In this document: piece by piece, positions 27,176 to 35,294 of the stretch | Position numbering within the stretch: the first letter of the stretch is position 1 | Layout of the letters: the number at the start of each line of letters is the position of its first letter | Assembly: GCA_001038565.1 (NCBI GenBank) | Contig: LFJO01000001.1 | Coordinates: 310,481-374,480 of the forward strand | Direction of reading: 5' to 3' | DNA length: 64,000 nt | From: Alkalihalobacillus pseudalcaliphilus | Lineage (GTDB): Bacteria > Bacillota > Bacilli > Bacillales > Bacillaceae_D | Translations under genes and position numbers: made by a program | The notes under the pieces: generated by a model | What the model was told of the DNA's origin: nothing | The model's database searches: none | The model's input: only the letters and a program-made list of their open reading frames with translations

Positions 27176-28166
27176 CCGCGAGTTCAGGCTATTATTTTTG
27201 ATTCAAATCATTTTGCTCCCGATAGGACTTGCTCTTATAACCCTTTTCCCTGCGTATACAAATATTATCGTGGTTGGTTTAGCTCTTGGTTATATAGGGA
27301 GTTATTGGCGATTCACTATTTGGCGTTACCGTCAGATTCAGGAGCTTTCAGGATACTTACGGCAAATTAGTTCAGGGCAATTTTCATTAGATGTACGTGA
27401 CAACGAAGAAGGCGAGCTTAGTATTTTAAAAAGTGATATTTATAAAGTTACCTTGCAGCTTTCGCAGTATAGTACAGGCTTGGAGGAAGAGAAACAAAAG
27501 CTGACTAACGCCATTTCTGATATATCCCATCAGTTAAAAACCCCCTTAACGTCGATGATGGTGATGTCGGATCTGTTAAATAACCCTAAGTTAGAACAAG
27601 GCAAAAGATCAGATTTTACCCAGCATATTGCCACCCAGCTTGAACGCATGGATTGGCTTGTCTCATCGTTATTAAAGCTTTCAAAGGTCGATGCGGGCAC
27701 CATTCAATTTAAGAAAGAAAAGGTAAACATTCATCAATTGCTTCAAGAAGCACTTGAACCAGTACTGATCCCGATTGAAATCAAGGAAATTGAGTTGGAG
27801 GAAAAAGGTGACAGAGACTTAACGATTAATCTTGACAAGAACTGGACGAAGGAGGCATTGATTAACTTAATAAAAAATGCCGTAGAGTATACGCCTATTC
27901 AAGGTAATATGACGATTACTTATCAGGATAATCCACTCTATACCGAAATTCAGCTTTCTGATGACGGAGTAGGTATTGCCGCTGAGGATGTACCTCATAT
28001 TTTTAAACGTTTTTTTAAAGGTAGAAATGCATCGGAAGGTAGTGTCGGGATCGGACTAGCTATGGCTTATTCAATTATTACGAGTCAGCGAGGAGATATT
28101 GAGGTAAGCAGTAAACCGAACGCGGGGACGACTTTTTATATTAAATTCTACAAACAAATTATATAA
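27165..28166 (+). CDS. sensor histidine kinase with minimal extracellular part
   Basis: 333 residues. Two membrane helices (~8-28 and ~32-48) are joined by only a few residues, the layout of intramembrane-sensing kinases of the BceS type. H-box ISDISHQLKTPLT (His122), N-box NLIKNAVEYTP, G1 DDGVGI, G2 SVGIGLAM. Such kinases usually sense through a neighbouring ABC transporter; one lies 620 bp downstream. Likely signal is a membrane-active peptide or antibiotic (inference). Confidence 0.93.
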   Translation: MFRNREFRLLFLIQIILLPIGLALITLFPAYTNIIVVGLALGYIGSYWRFTIWRYRQIQELSGYLRQISSGQFSLDVRDNEEGELSILKSDIYKVTLQLSQYSTGLEEEKQKLTNAISDISHQLKTPLTSMMVMSDLLNNPKLEQGKRSDFTQHIATQLERMDWLVSSLLKLSKVDAGTIQFKKEKVNIHQLLQEALEPVLIPIEIKEIELEEKGDRDLTINLDKNWTKEALINLIKNAVEYTPIQGNMTITYQDNPLYTEIQLSDDGVGIAAEDVPHIFKRFFKGRNASEGSVGIGLAMAYSIITSQRGDIEVSSKPNAGTTFYIKFYKQII

Positions 28167-28177
28167 GAGAACGATTT

Positions 28178-28212
28178 TTGGAAAGCTGTCTAAGAGAAGA
28201 TGGCTTTTTCTT
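28178..28212 (+). terminator. terminator of the two-component operon
   Basis: Stem AAAGCTGTCT / AGATGGCTTT (with wobble pairs) followed by a T-rich tail. Separates kinase and ABC genes into two transcripts. Confidence 0.7.
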
Positions 28213-28249
28213 TTAACTGACGGTAATTAGTGCAATTGAACTTCCTCGA

Positions 28250-28462
28250 TGTTTTGTATGAAAGTGTAACTAAATTCGATATGCGCGTCTTCGATGCTCG
28301 CTGCGAGAATGGGGGCACGCTTTCCGTAGGCGGGCGCTGAGCTAACTTGCAACGCAAGTGGATCTCAGCCTGCCCTTTCCTCCTGCAGGAGTCGGCCCCC
28401 ATTCCCTCCGCTCCGGTCGGTGCTAACCTCTTAATTAGTAATCTTCTCATACAAAACCCACA
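28250..28462 (-). repeat. dispersed repeat element, inverted copy with clear ends
   Basis: Left end GTTTTGTATGAAAG and right end CTCATACAAAAC are inverted. The core is the reverse complement of other copies. Its hairpin arms (28336-28368) are CTTGC/GCAAG where most copies have CTGGC/GCCAG. Also contains a GC-rich GAATGGGGGC...GCCCCCATTC pair. Confidence 0.82.
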
Positions 28463-28702
28463 TGGCGAAGCTCATTCACTTCGTTTTTTGTTATTACTTT
28501 TTAATGGATGTTATTTGTACTTGAGAATCAGCAGTACCTAGCGGACGAAAACATACGGAGACGCCCATGGGACATAGTGGCAGAGCCGAAATCCACTAGC
28601 GAAGCTAGTTAGTTCGGCGCCACCCCATAGGACGCGGAGCATGATTTTCGGTAGCGGCGAGTAGAACTCCGCATTCTAGCGTTAGCCAACTTTCATACAA
28701 AA
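28452..28702 (+). repeat. dispersed repeat element, full forward copy
   Basis: CATACAAAACC, a GGCGAAG arm whose partner is truncated, the AT-rich linker, GTACTTGAGAATCAGCAGTAC, hairpin CCGAA...TTCGG with inner CTAGC/GCTAG (28586-28617), the GGACGCGGAGCATGATTTTC block, and end AACTTTCATACAAAAG. Both stems differ from the usual CTGAG/CTCAG and CTGGC/GCCAG yet still pair. Lies directly before the ABC promoter. Confidence 0.85.
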
Positions 28703-28703
28703 G

Positions 28704-28757
28704 TGACGATATTGTCATTTTCACAGTCACGGTTCTGTCACGATAGCTTCTTATACT
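28704..28757 (+). promoter_or_regulatory. response-regulator-type promoter of the ABC operon
   Basis: GTCA motifs at 28714, 28726 and 28737 recur with 11-12 bp spacing (GTCATTTTCACA, GTCACGGTTCT, GTCACG), the spacing of OmpR/PhoB-class binding repeats. The last lies where a -35 would be, followed by TATACT (28752-28757). A perfect TGAC-6-GTCA dyad starts at 28704. Probable target of the regulator at 26468. Confidence 0.65.
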
Positions 28758-28789
28758 AAAGGTATCAACAAATAAAGGGGACAAATGGT

Positions 28790-29473
28790 ATGGACATTTT
28801 AAAAATAGAGAATTTATCAAAGGAATATGGAAAAGGGGAAACAGCGGTTAAGGCATTAAATGATGTTTCTTTTAATGTGAAGAAAGGTGAATTTGTAGCT
28901 ATTATTGGGCCGTCAGGTTCTGGTAAATCAACACTATTGCATCTGTTAGGAGGTGTTGACCGCCCTTCAAGTGGCAAGGTTTGGGTTGGTGGCACAGATA
29001 TGTATGAGTTAAATGAAACGAAGTTAGCTATTTTTAGACGGAGACAAATCGGACTCATTTATCAGTTCTACAATTTACTCCCTGTGTTATCGGTTGAGGA
29101 AAATATGACCTTGCCGATATTGCTTGACCAACATAAAGTAGACCAAAAACATTTTAATGAAATGGTGCAAATCCTTGGTCTTGAAAAGAGGTTAAATCAC
29201 TTACCTAACCAGTTATCTGGCGGACAGCAGCAACGAGTATCGATTGGACGAGCCCTTATTTCTCGCCCAGCCATTATGTTAGCTGATGAACCAACAGGTA
29301 ATTTAGATAGTAAGAATAGTAAAGAAATTATCGATTTGTTAAAGATGTTTAATAAAACGTATCAACAAACATTAATTGTGATTACCCATGATGATCGTAT
29401 CGCCTTACAAGCAGACCGTGTTATTTCGATTGAAGACGGGGTGGTTGCTAAGGATGAGGTGATTCGTCCATGA
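28790..29473 (+). CDS. ABC transporter ATPase (LolD/SalX type)
   Basis: 227 residues. Walker [13 protein letters not shown], signature [15 protein letters not shown], Walker [15 protein letters not shown]-loop VITHDD. All typical of the MacB/LolD-type ATPases that work with FtsX-like permeases. ATG after AAAGGGG. Overlaps the permease gene by four bases (ATGA). Confidence 0.94.
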   Translation: MDILKIENLSKEYGKGETAVKALNDVSFNVKKGEFVAIIGPSGSGKSTLLHLLGGVDRPSSGKVWVGGTDMYELNETKLAIFRRRQIGLIYQFYNLLPVLSVEENMTLPILLDQHKVDQKHFNEMVQILGLEKRLNHLPNQLSGGQQQRVSIGRALISRPAIMLADEPTGNLDSKNSKEIIDLLKMFNKTYQQTLIVITHDDRIALQADRVISIEDGVVAKDEVIRP

Positions 29474-32085
29474 ATATCGTCAACAAAGTCACGATTAGGC
29501 ATTTAAAGGAAAATAAAAAAAGAACACTTGTGACTCTACTTGGGACGATTATTTCTGTAGCAATGATTGTCGCTGTAGCAACGCTTGGTGCGTCTTTTAT
29601 GAATATGTTACAAAAAGACTCCATCGCCAATTACGGTGAGTGGCATGTGATGTATGGGGAGCTTGATCAAGAACAAATTAAAACGATAGAGGCTGATGAA
29701 AATACGGCTGCACTATCCTTAATCAAAGAAGTTGGTTTTGCTCATTTAGAAGAAAGTCAAAACACAAACCGCCCTTATTTATATATTAATGAATTTAATG
29801 AAACAGCTTTTGAGCAAATGCAAGTTCAATTAGTAGAGGGACGACTACCTAAGAATTCAAATGAAATTATTTTAAGTGAAGAAATAGCGAAAACAGCAAG
29901 TGTAGCCAATGAAATTGGTGACGTAATTCATGTAGCGACAGGCACAAGGGAATCTCACCATGGTGAGTTTGAAATGCCTCCTAATAGTAATGTGAGCTTA
30001 CATGTGGTTGAAGGTGAAGTAGCAGAATTTATTGATGAAACAGACGAAGTAAGCTATACCGTTGTTGGTTTTATGAAGTCACCCATTCTTGATTATCCAT
30101 GGTCAGCTGGCTATTCAGCGATCTCTTATCTAAGTGAAGAGACGATATCAAGCTCAAATGAGATTTTAGGGTATTTGACACTTAATAAAGTGAAGCGTTC
30201 CATCTTTGACGAATATAATGATTTTTCGGAGCAAAATGATTTAAGCGGGCTTACATTTAATCACGATTTATTAAGATACCATGGCTTTACGGTAAATGAT
30301 AGTATGCAAGCGACGATCTTTGGTATGTTAGGCATCATTATTGCGATTATTATGGTCGGATCGATTGCCTTAATTTATAATGCTTTTGCGATTTCTGTTT
30401 CAGAACGATCTCGATATTTAGGGATGTTATCGAGTGTTGGTGCTACGAAAAGACAGAAGCGGAATTCGGTTTATTTTGAAGGTCTCATTATTGGATTAAT
30501 GAGTATTCCTATCGGTATTATATCGGGAATTGCCGGTATTGGTATCACGTTAATGGTTGTTGGTTCGTTACTAGAGGGAATCGGTTTTGATGGCGAGTTG
30601 ACATTGACTGTCTCATGGTTCTCTATTCTTGTATCCATCGCGATTTCAGTGTTGACAATTTTTATTTCAACGTATATTCCAGCACGACGAGCTTCAAAAA
30701 TTACGGCCATTGATGCGATCAGACAAACACATGATGTGAAGCTAACAAAAAGGAAAGTTCGCACACTACCATTTATCCGCAAAATATTTGGTGTTGAGGC
30801 TGAAATTGCTTTAAAGAATTTAAAACGGAATAAAAAGCGTTATAATATTACCGTTTTATCATTAACTGTTAGTTTAGTTTTGTTTTTAAGTGTTTCTTAT
30901 TTTACAAATAGTATTGAACGGTCTTACTCGATGTCTAGTAACACAACAAATTATGATATTGTTGTGAACTCAAGCAATTATGAAGGTGAAATGGACGAAT
31001 TGATGGGCCAAATTAATACGCTCACTGATGTTACGGAATATAGCTTGAATCGTTCTTTTTATGCGAGTTCGTTAATTCCTGCCGAAGCGGCCACTAATGA
31101 ACTAGTTCAACTAGCGAACGAAACTGAAGGATATAAAGTAGGCAATGAATATTCCTTTTCCTTTACGCTCACAACAGTAGACGAGGCGAGTTTTATCGAA
31201 TATATAGATGAACAAGAACTGTCGCTACGCGATTTTCAGGATATGACAACGAAACCTGTAATTGTTATTCATAAAGCCACCTATGAGGATGCTGCAGCAG
31301 GCCAGTATGTTGAAAATGAATTAATTCATTTAAATGAAGGTGATAGTCTCGACTTAAGTTTTGATTATTGGCCACGGGAAGCTGATAGAGAAGTGATTTC
31401 TACCGTAACCGTAGGGGCATTAACGGCGCAACTGCCGATGGGCTATTACCAGAACTGGACTGGATCAACGACAGTGATTGTTTCACCACGTGTATTTGAC
31501 CAGTTGGTGGAAGAATTCAAGGCAAGCGATCAATCATTCCAAGAACCTGCCTATCAGTTATACTTAACGACTGATGACCCTATGGCAACACAGGAACAGC
31601 TAGATGCTCTTGATGCAACCAATACGATGGGTATTCATAATTTATATGAAAGCCGTCAAGCCGATGAGAGTATTCAAAAAATCCTTTCTATATTTATTTA
31701 CGGGTTTATTACACTGATAACACTCATTTCGATCGCCAATATCTTTAATACCATTTCTACAAGTATTTCATTAAGAAAGCGTGAATTTGCGATGCTGAAG
31801 TCGATGGGTATGACCCCGAAAGCCTTTAACAAGATGATTCGTTTTGAAAGTATTTTCTATGGAATGAAGGCGACATTATTTGGATTGCCACTTAGTATTT
31901 GGTTGATGTACATCATATATGGTACGAATTCAAACTCATTTAGGTATGCTTTTGAATTACCTTGGTTAAATATTGCCATTGCTATTTTAGCCGTATTTAT
32001 TATTGTAGCAGCGGCGATGATGTATTCGATGTCGAAGGTGAAGAAAGAGAATATTATCGACGCTTTAAAACAGGAAAATGTATAA
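29470..32085 (+). CDS. FtsX-type ABC permease, 871 residues
   Basis: N-terminal helix (~17-38) and a large outside domain (~40-275), an FtsX helix block (~280-405, with YIPARRASKITAIDAIR at its end), a second single helix (~462-480), another large outside domain (~485-735), and a last FtsX block (~740-865 ending KKENIIDALKQENV). This duplicated MacB/LolC-like layout differs from the 10-helix, ~650-residue BceB type. Probably acts in peptide/antibiotic resistance or lipoprotein-like extraction, under the upstream two-component system (inference). Confidence 0.9.
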   Translation: MNIVNKVTIRHLKENKKRTLVTLLGTIISVAMIVAVATLGASFMNMLQKDSIANYGEWHVMYGELDQEQIKTIEADENTAALSLIKEVGFAHLEESQNTNRPYLYINEFNETAFEQMQVQLVEGRLPKNSNEIILSEEIAKTASVANEIGDVIHVATGTRESHHGEFEMPPNSNVSLHVVEGEVAEFIDETDEVSYTVVGFMKSPILDYPWSAGYSAISYLSEETISSSNEILGYLTLNKVKRSIFDEYNDFSEQNDLSGLTFNHDLLRYHGFTVNDSMQATIFGMLGIIIAIIMVGSIALIYNAFAISVSERSRYLGMLSSVGATKRQKRNSVYFEGLIIGLMSIPIGIISGIAGIGITLMVVGSLLEGIGFDGELTLTVSWFSILVSIAISVLTIFISTYIPARRASKITAIDAIRQTHDVKLTKRKVRTLPFIRKIFGVEAEIALKNLKRNKKRYNITVLSLTVSLVLFLSVSYFTNSIERSYSMSSNTTNYDIVVNSSNYEGEMDELMGQINTLTDVTEYSLNRSFYASSLIPAEAATNELVQLANETEGYKVGNEYSFSFTLTTVDEASFIEYIDEQELSLRDFQDMTTKPVIVIHKATYEDAAAGQYVENELIHLNEGDSLDLSFDYWPREADREVISTVTVGALTAQLPMGYYQNWTGSTTVIVSPRVFDQLVEEFKASDQSFQEPAYQLYLTTDDPMATQEQLDALDATNTMGIHNLYESRQADESIQKILSIFIYGFITLITLISIANIFNTISTSISLRKREFAMLKSMGMTPKAFNKMIRFESIFYGMKATLFGLPLSIWLMYIIYGTNSNSFRYAFELPWLNIAIAILAVFIIVAAAMMYSMSKVKKENIIDALKQENV

Positions 32086-32095
32086 GCATTAAAAG

Positions 32096-32130
32096 AGAAG
32101 TACGAGGGAATCAGCCTCGTACTTTTTTTA
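32096..32130 (+). terminator. terminator of the ABC operon
   Basis: Stem AAGTACGAGG / CCTCGTACTT followed by a T-run. Confidence 0.88.
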
Positions 32131-32143
32131 CGTGATGTTGTAT

Positions 32144-33625
32144 TTATCTATCCACATTATTAAAAAAATCACGTAACCCATGTTCATCGGTTTGAAACTT
32201 CTCATAGACATTTTGTCCATCCCCATCAGAAATGGTCGGGTCTGCTCCATTCTCATAGAGTAACTTGGCCGCTTGGTAATATTCATGTGCAAGGGCAGCA
32301 GATAAAGGAGTTCTGTCAAAGTATAATTGATTAGGATTCGCACCATCTTGTAAGGCGACTTGTAGCATTTCAACTTGGTTGTTTTCTACTAAATAACCTA
32401 TCGCCATTAATTGGTTATCATCTGTTATGTTGATATCTGCCCCGTGCTCTAATAAAAGTTGGGCGATGTTAGGGTGCTCGTAAACATAAGCTTGAATTAA
32501 TGGGGCAGTTACGCTAGGTGGGTGAGGACTAGCCCCGGCTTCCAGTAATAAATAAGCGGCATCATAATTCCCATATTCGGCTGCATAATTGAGCGGAGAC
32601 AAACCATCAAGATCAACAGAGTCTAAATGAATGTCATCTTGAAGATATTGCCTGACGCGATCATTCTCATGTTGTCGAATCGCTTCTATTAAAAGAAAAG
32701 GTGTGTCGGCTGTGATTCCATTGCTTAATGCGATATTTGTATCTGGTACATTGCTATTGACCTTTGTGGTAGTAAGTGTATAAAGGAGGCTAATCGACAA
32801 GGTCAAGCTAATGATCAATCCATAAAAGGTAAAAAGCAGGGGCTTCCCTTTCAGTAAGGCATGACTCGATGCTTGAAACGTATCCCTTTCGATGGATTGA
32901 TAATATTGAGTTAATGATGCTAGTCTGTTAGATAAAAGTGGTTGTGGAGAAAAAAATTGATACAATCGGACAGTGGTATAGGTGTTCTCTTTAAATTGAT
33001 CTTTGTATGTGCTAGTTGTTAACAAAGAAATTAGGTTGGGCCCGAGTGCTAAGTTGTTCAGAACCTTTCTTGCTGTGTGAAAATCCTTTGTATGAAATAA
33101 TGCCTGCTGATCAACTTTATAAATGACAGCACGTAGATAAGCAAGAGGGAAAATCGGGAACAGAAAAGCCGGAATAACAAAGATATTTTTCCATACTTGT
33201 CTTTTTTGAAGGAGAAGAATCTCCCTTGTCATCACAAACGCGAGCTCTTTTGTGTCTACAGTTATGTCATGATGAGAAAGAACGACAACATGTTGATTAC
33301 ATAGTAGGAAAATGACTGTTTGAAGAGCCGATTTGTTTTCGACTATGTATAAGTCAGGCTGTTTTTGTATCTTCATACCTGTAAGTATTTCCTGCCAAAT
33401 GCGATACAGTTGTGGGTTTTGTTTGTCGGTTACTTGAATACTAGTCGCACGTATTCGACCAATTTGGACAAAATGGAACAAGTACAAAATACCAAAAAAA
33501 GTCATCACTATAATAAGGAGGCTTGGTATAAATAATAGTGTTAAATAAAGTAGGACAGTCGTAAATAGTAGACAAAGACTTAAATAAACATACTCTTTAT
33601 GAAGAGTGATTTCTTTATTGCCCAT
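32144..33625 (-). CDS. degenerate M48-like peptidase fused to ankyrin repeats
   Basis: 493 residues. Two N-terminal helices (~12-52), then a region laid out like membrane M48 peptidases: SALQTVIFLLCNQHVVVLS, TKELAFVMTREILLLQKRQV (where active enzymes have HExxH in ELaaVlaHElgHi), two helices, and KVDQQAL where the third zinc ligand would be. None of the zinc ligands remain. After a further helix (~272-292), residues ~310-490 form five or so ankyrin repeats (NYAAEYGNYDAAYLLLEAGA, IAQLLLEHGADINITDD). Probably a protein-binding membrane scaffold rather than a protease (inference). Confidence 0.72.
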   Translation of the reverse strand: MGNKEITLHKEYVYLSLCLLFTTVLLYLTLLFIPSLLIIVMTFFGILYLFHFVQIGRIRATSIQVTDKQNPQLYRIWQEILTGMKIQKQPDLYIVENKSALQTVIFLLCNQHVVVLSHHDITVDTKELAFVMTREILLLQKRQVWKNIFVIPAFLFPIFPLAYLRAVIYKVDQQALFHTKDFHTARKVLNNLALGPNLISLLTTSTYKDQFKENTYTTVRLYQFFSPQPLLSNRLASLTQYYQSIERDTFQASSHALLKGKPLLFTFYGLIISLTLSISLLYTLTTTKVNSNVPDTNIALSNGITADTPFLLIEAIRQHENDRVRQYLQDDIHLDSVDLDGLSPLNYAAEYGNYDAAYLLLEAGASPHPPSVTAPLIQAYVYEHPNIAQLLLEHGADINITDDNQLMAIGYLVENNQVEMLQVALQDGANPNQLYFDRTPLSAALAHEYYQAAKLLYENGADPTISDGDGQNVYEKFQTDEHGLRDFFNNVDR

Positions 33626-33711
33626 ATGTTATGCTCCTTAACAAATCATTCTATTATATGAATATAAGCAGGGAATTCCTATGAAAGGAAAAGCTATATG
33701 ATAACGAGTAC

Positions 33712-34632
33712 TTAATACGTTAAATGATCGTAAATATATATGGCATCCATCGTGTGTAGTGGCAAGAGGTGTCGATTGGAGGCGTCCGCTCCAGCTGTAA
33801 TTAAGATATAATCACGTCCATCAATTGTTGCAAAGCTTGCCAAACATAGACCCGCAGCATCTGTGAATCCAGTTTTACCCCCTCGTATTTCCCCGTCTTT
33901 AAAAAGTGACTGTTCGATACGGTCGATCATCATAAACATCGTACTTCGGAAAGAAATACCGTCTTCTCTTAAATTGGTTGAAAGAGTCGCGTGTGTATCG
34001 GTTTCAATAATTTTTTTGAAAAGTGGGTTTTCTAATCCTGCCTTTAACAAAAGTGACATGTCAAAAACCGTTGAGTAATGCCCAGCCGCGTCCATCCCCG
34101 TTACATTTGTGAACCGGGTCGCGTTCATATTAAGTGCTTGAGCTTTTTCATTCATAAGCTGAACGAAGGCTTCTTCAGAACCAGCGATGTATTGGGCAAT
34201 TGTTAATGAAGCCTCTGCACCAGAAGGCAGCATCACACCGTAAATGAGATCCATTACATTCACTTCTTCGTTAGGTAAAAATCCAGCAACAGATAAGTTC
34301 TCTGATCTTAGAAATTCAAACATATCTTCATCAATTCGAATCATAACTTCTTCATTTTCTAGTTTTTCCGCGGCAACGAGTGTCGTCATCATTTTTGTCA
34401 AAGAGGCAATGGATGTTTCTTGATAAGCATTTTTTTCATAAATAACTTGCTCGTCATCTAATCGAAGGAGGTAAACATGCTCGCTATGAATTTGTTCACG
34501 AACTTCAATTGCTTGTTCATATAGTTGGTGCATCGCTATCGTTGTCGTATTTGTGTGTATATCTTGGTCATGACTAAGAATGGAAACCATCATTAAACCA
34601 ATACCGTGAAGTATTTGTGCGTAATCGAACAT
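33712..34632 (-). CDS. D-alanyl-D-alanine carboxypeptidase-like (S11) protein
   Basis: 306 residues. Active-site SLTK (Ser77-Lys80) in TSIASLTKMMTT, second motif SGA (res 137-139, LPSGAEAS) where classical enzymes have SGN, third motif KTG (res 253-255). It trims peptidoglycan stem peptides outside the cell. The N-terminus has only a short hydrophobic stretch (ILHGIGLMMVSIL) and no clear cleavage site, so export is uncertain. Shorter than DacA and without its C-terminal anchor domain. Ribosome site AAAGGAT. Confidence 0.85.
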   Translation of the reverse strand: MFDYAQILHGIGLMMVSILSHDQDIHTNTTTIAMHQLYEQAIEVREQIHSEHVYLLRLDDEQVIYEKNAYQETSIASLTKMMTTLVAAEKLENEEVMIRIDEDMFEFLRSENLSVAGFLPNEEVNVMDLIYGVMLPSGAEASLTIAQYIAGSEEAFVQLMNEKAQALNMNATRFTNVTGMDAAGHYSTVFDMSLLLKAGLENPLFKKIIETDTHATLSTNLREDGISFRSTMFMMIDRIEQSLFKDGEIRGGKTGFTDAAGLCLASFATIDGRDYILITAGADASNRHLLPLHTMDAIYIYDHLTY

Positions 34633-34720
34633 CCCAATTAATCCTTTCTTTTGTACAGTTGTCTTAAGTACAGTTTACCAAAAAATAGTTAATTGTAGTG
34701 AATAACCATTTCAATTAATC

Positions 34721-34781
34721 GATCTAAAAAAATAGATCATTTTAAAAATAAGTTGCGATCTATAAAATTAGATCATATAAT
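34721..34781 (+). promoter_or_regulatory. promoter with twin palindromic operators
   Basis: Two 18-bp palindromes, GATCTAAAAAAATAGATC (34721-34738) and GATCTATAAAATTAGATC (34757-34774), start 36 bp apart. The second fills the spacer between TTGCGA (34753-34758) and TATAAT (34776-34781), 17 bp apart. The regulator gene begins 33 bp later, so self-control is very likely. Confidence 0.82.
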
Positions 34782-34814
34782 GAATGTAGATAACAAATGA
34801 TAAGGAGGAATACA

Positions 34815-35294
34815 ATGGAATATCGTCAAATGGAAATTAATTTGAAGCAACAGAAACTTATTTCTAACTCGTTAAGAACAAAGATTATATATTTATTAGC
34901 GGAAGAAGCTATGACTTCCAAACAAGTGGCAGAGGCATTAGGTATGTCTGCAGGTAACATTCATTATCACATCCAGCAGCTTTATAAAAATGGTATTCTA
35001 GAATTAACCGAAACTCGTGAAAACAAAGGTATTAATGAAAAGTATTATCAGGCGAAGGCGACTCATTTTATTTTAAAGGATGCACAAGCATTAAATGTGG
35101 TGGATGAAAGTATCATTGAATCTCTACAAACGAATCTAGATCTAACTGAAGAAGATTTAAAAGAGTTGAAGAAAGATTATAGTGAGATATTACAAAAATA
35201 TTTAAAACGTTCGGTAGGGAAGAGCGAGCAAGAGAGAAAGAGCTATTTACTCAACATGCAAATTAGAAAACCTAATGAGGGGGATGGAGAATGA
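34815..35294 (+). CDS. ArsR-type winged-HTH transcriptional regulator
   Basis: 159 residues. N-terminal winged HTH: SLRTKIIYLLAEEAMTSKQV, ALGMSAGNIHYHIQQLYKNG, LTETRENKGINEKYYQA. The C-terminal half is helical and charged, with no ligand motif. ATG 34815 is set by AAGGAGG; the 34797 ATA/ATG codons upstream are not preceded by a site. Probably represses itself and the MFS gene (overlap of four bases) through the palindromes upstream. Confidence 0.88.
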   Translation: MEYRQMEINLKQQKLISNSLRTKIIYLLAEEAMTSKQVAEALGMSAGNIHYHIQQLYKNGILELTETRENKGINEKYYQAKATHFILKDAQALNVVDESIIESLQTNLDLTEEDLKELKKDYSEILQKYLKRSVGKSEQERKSYLLNMQIRKPNEGDGE

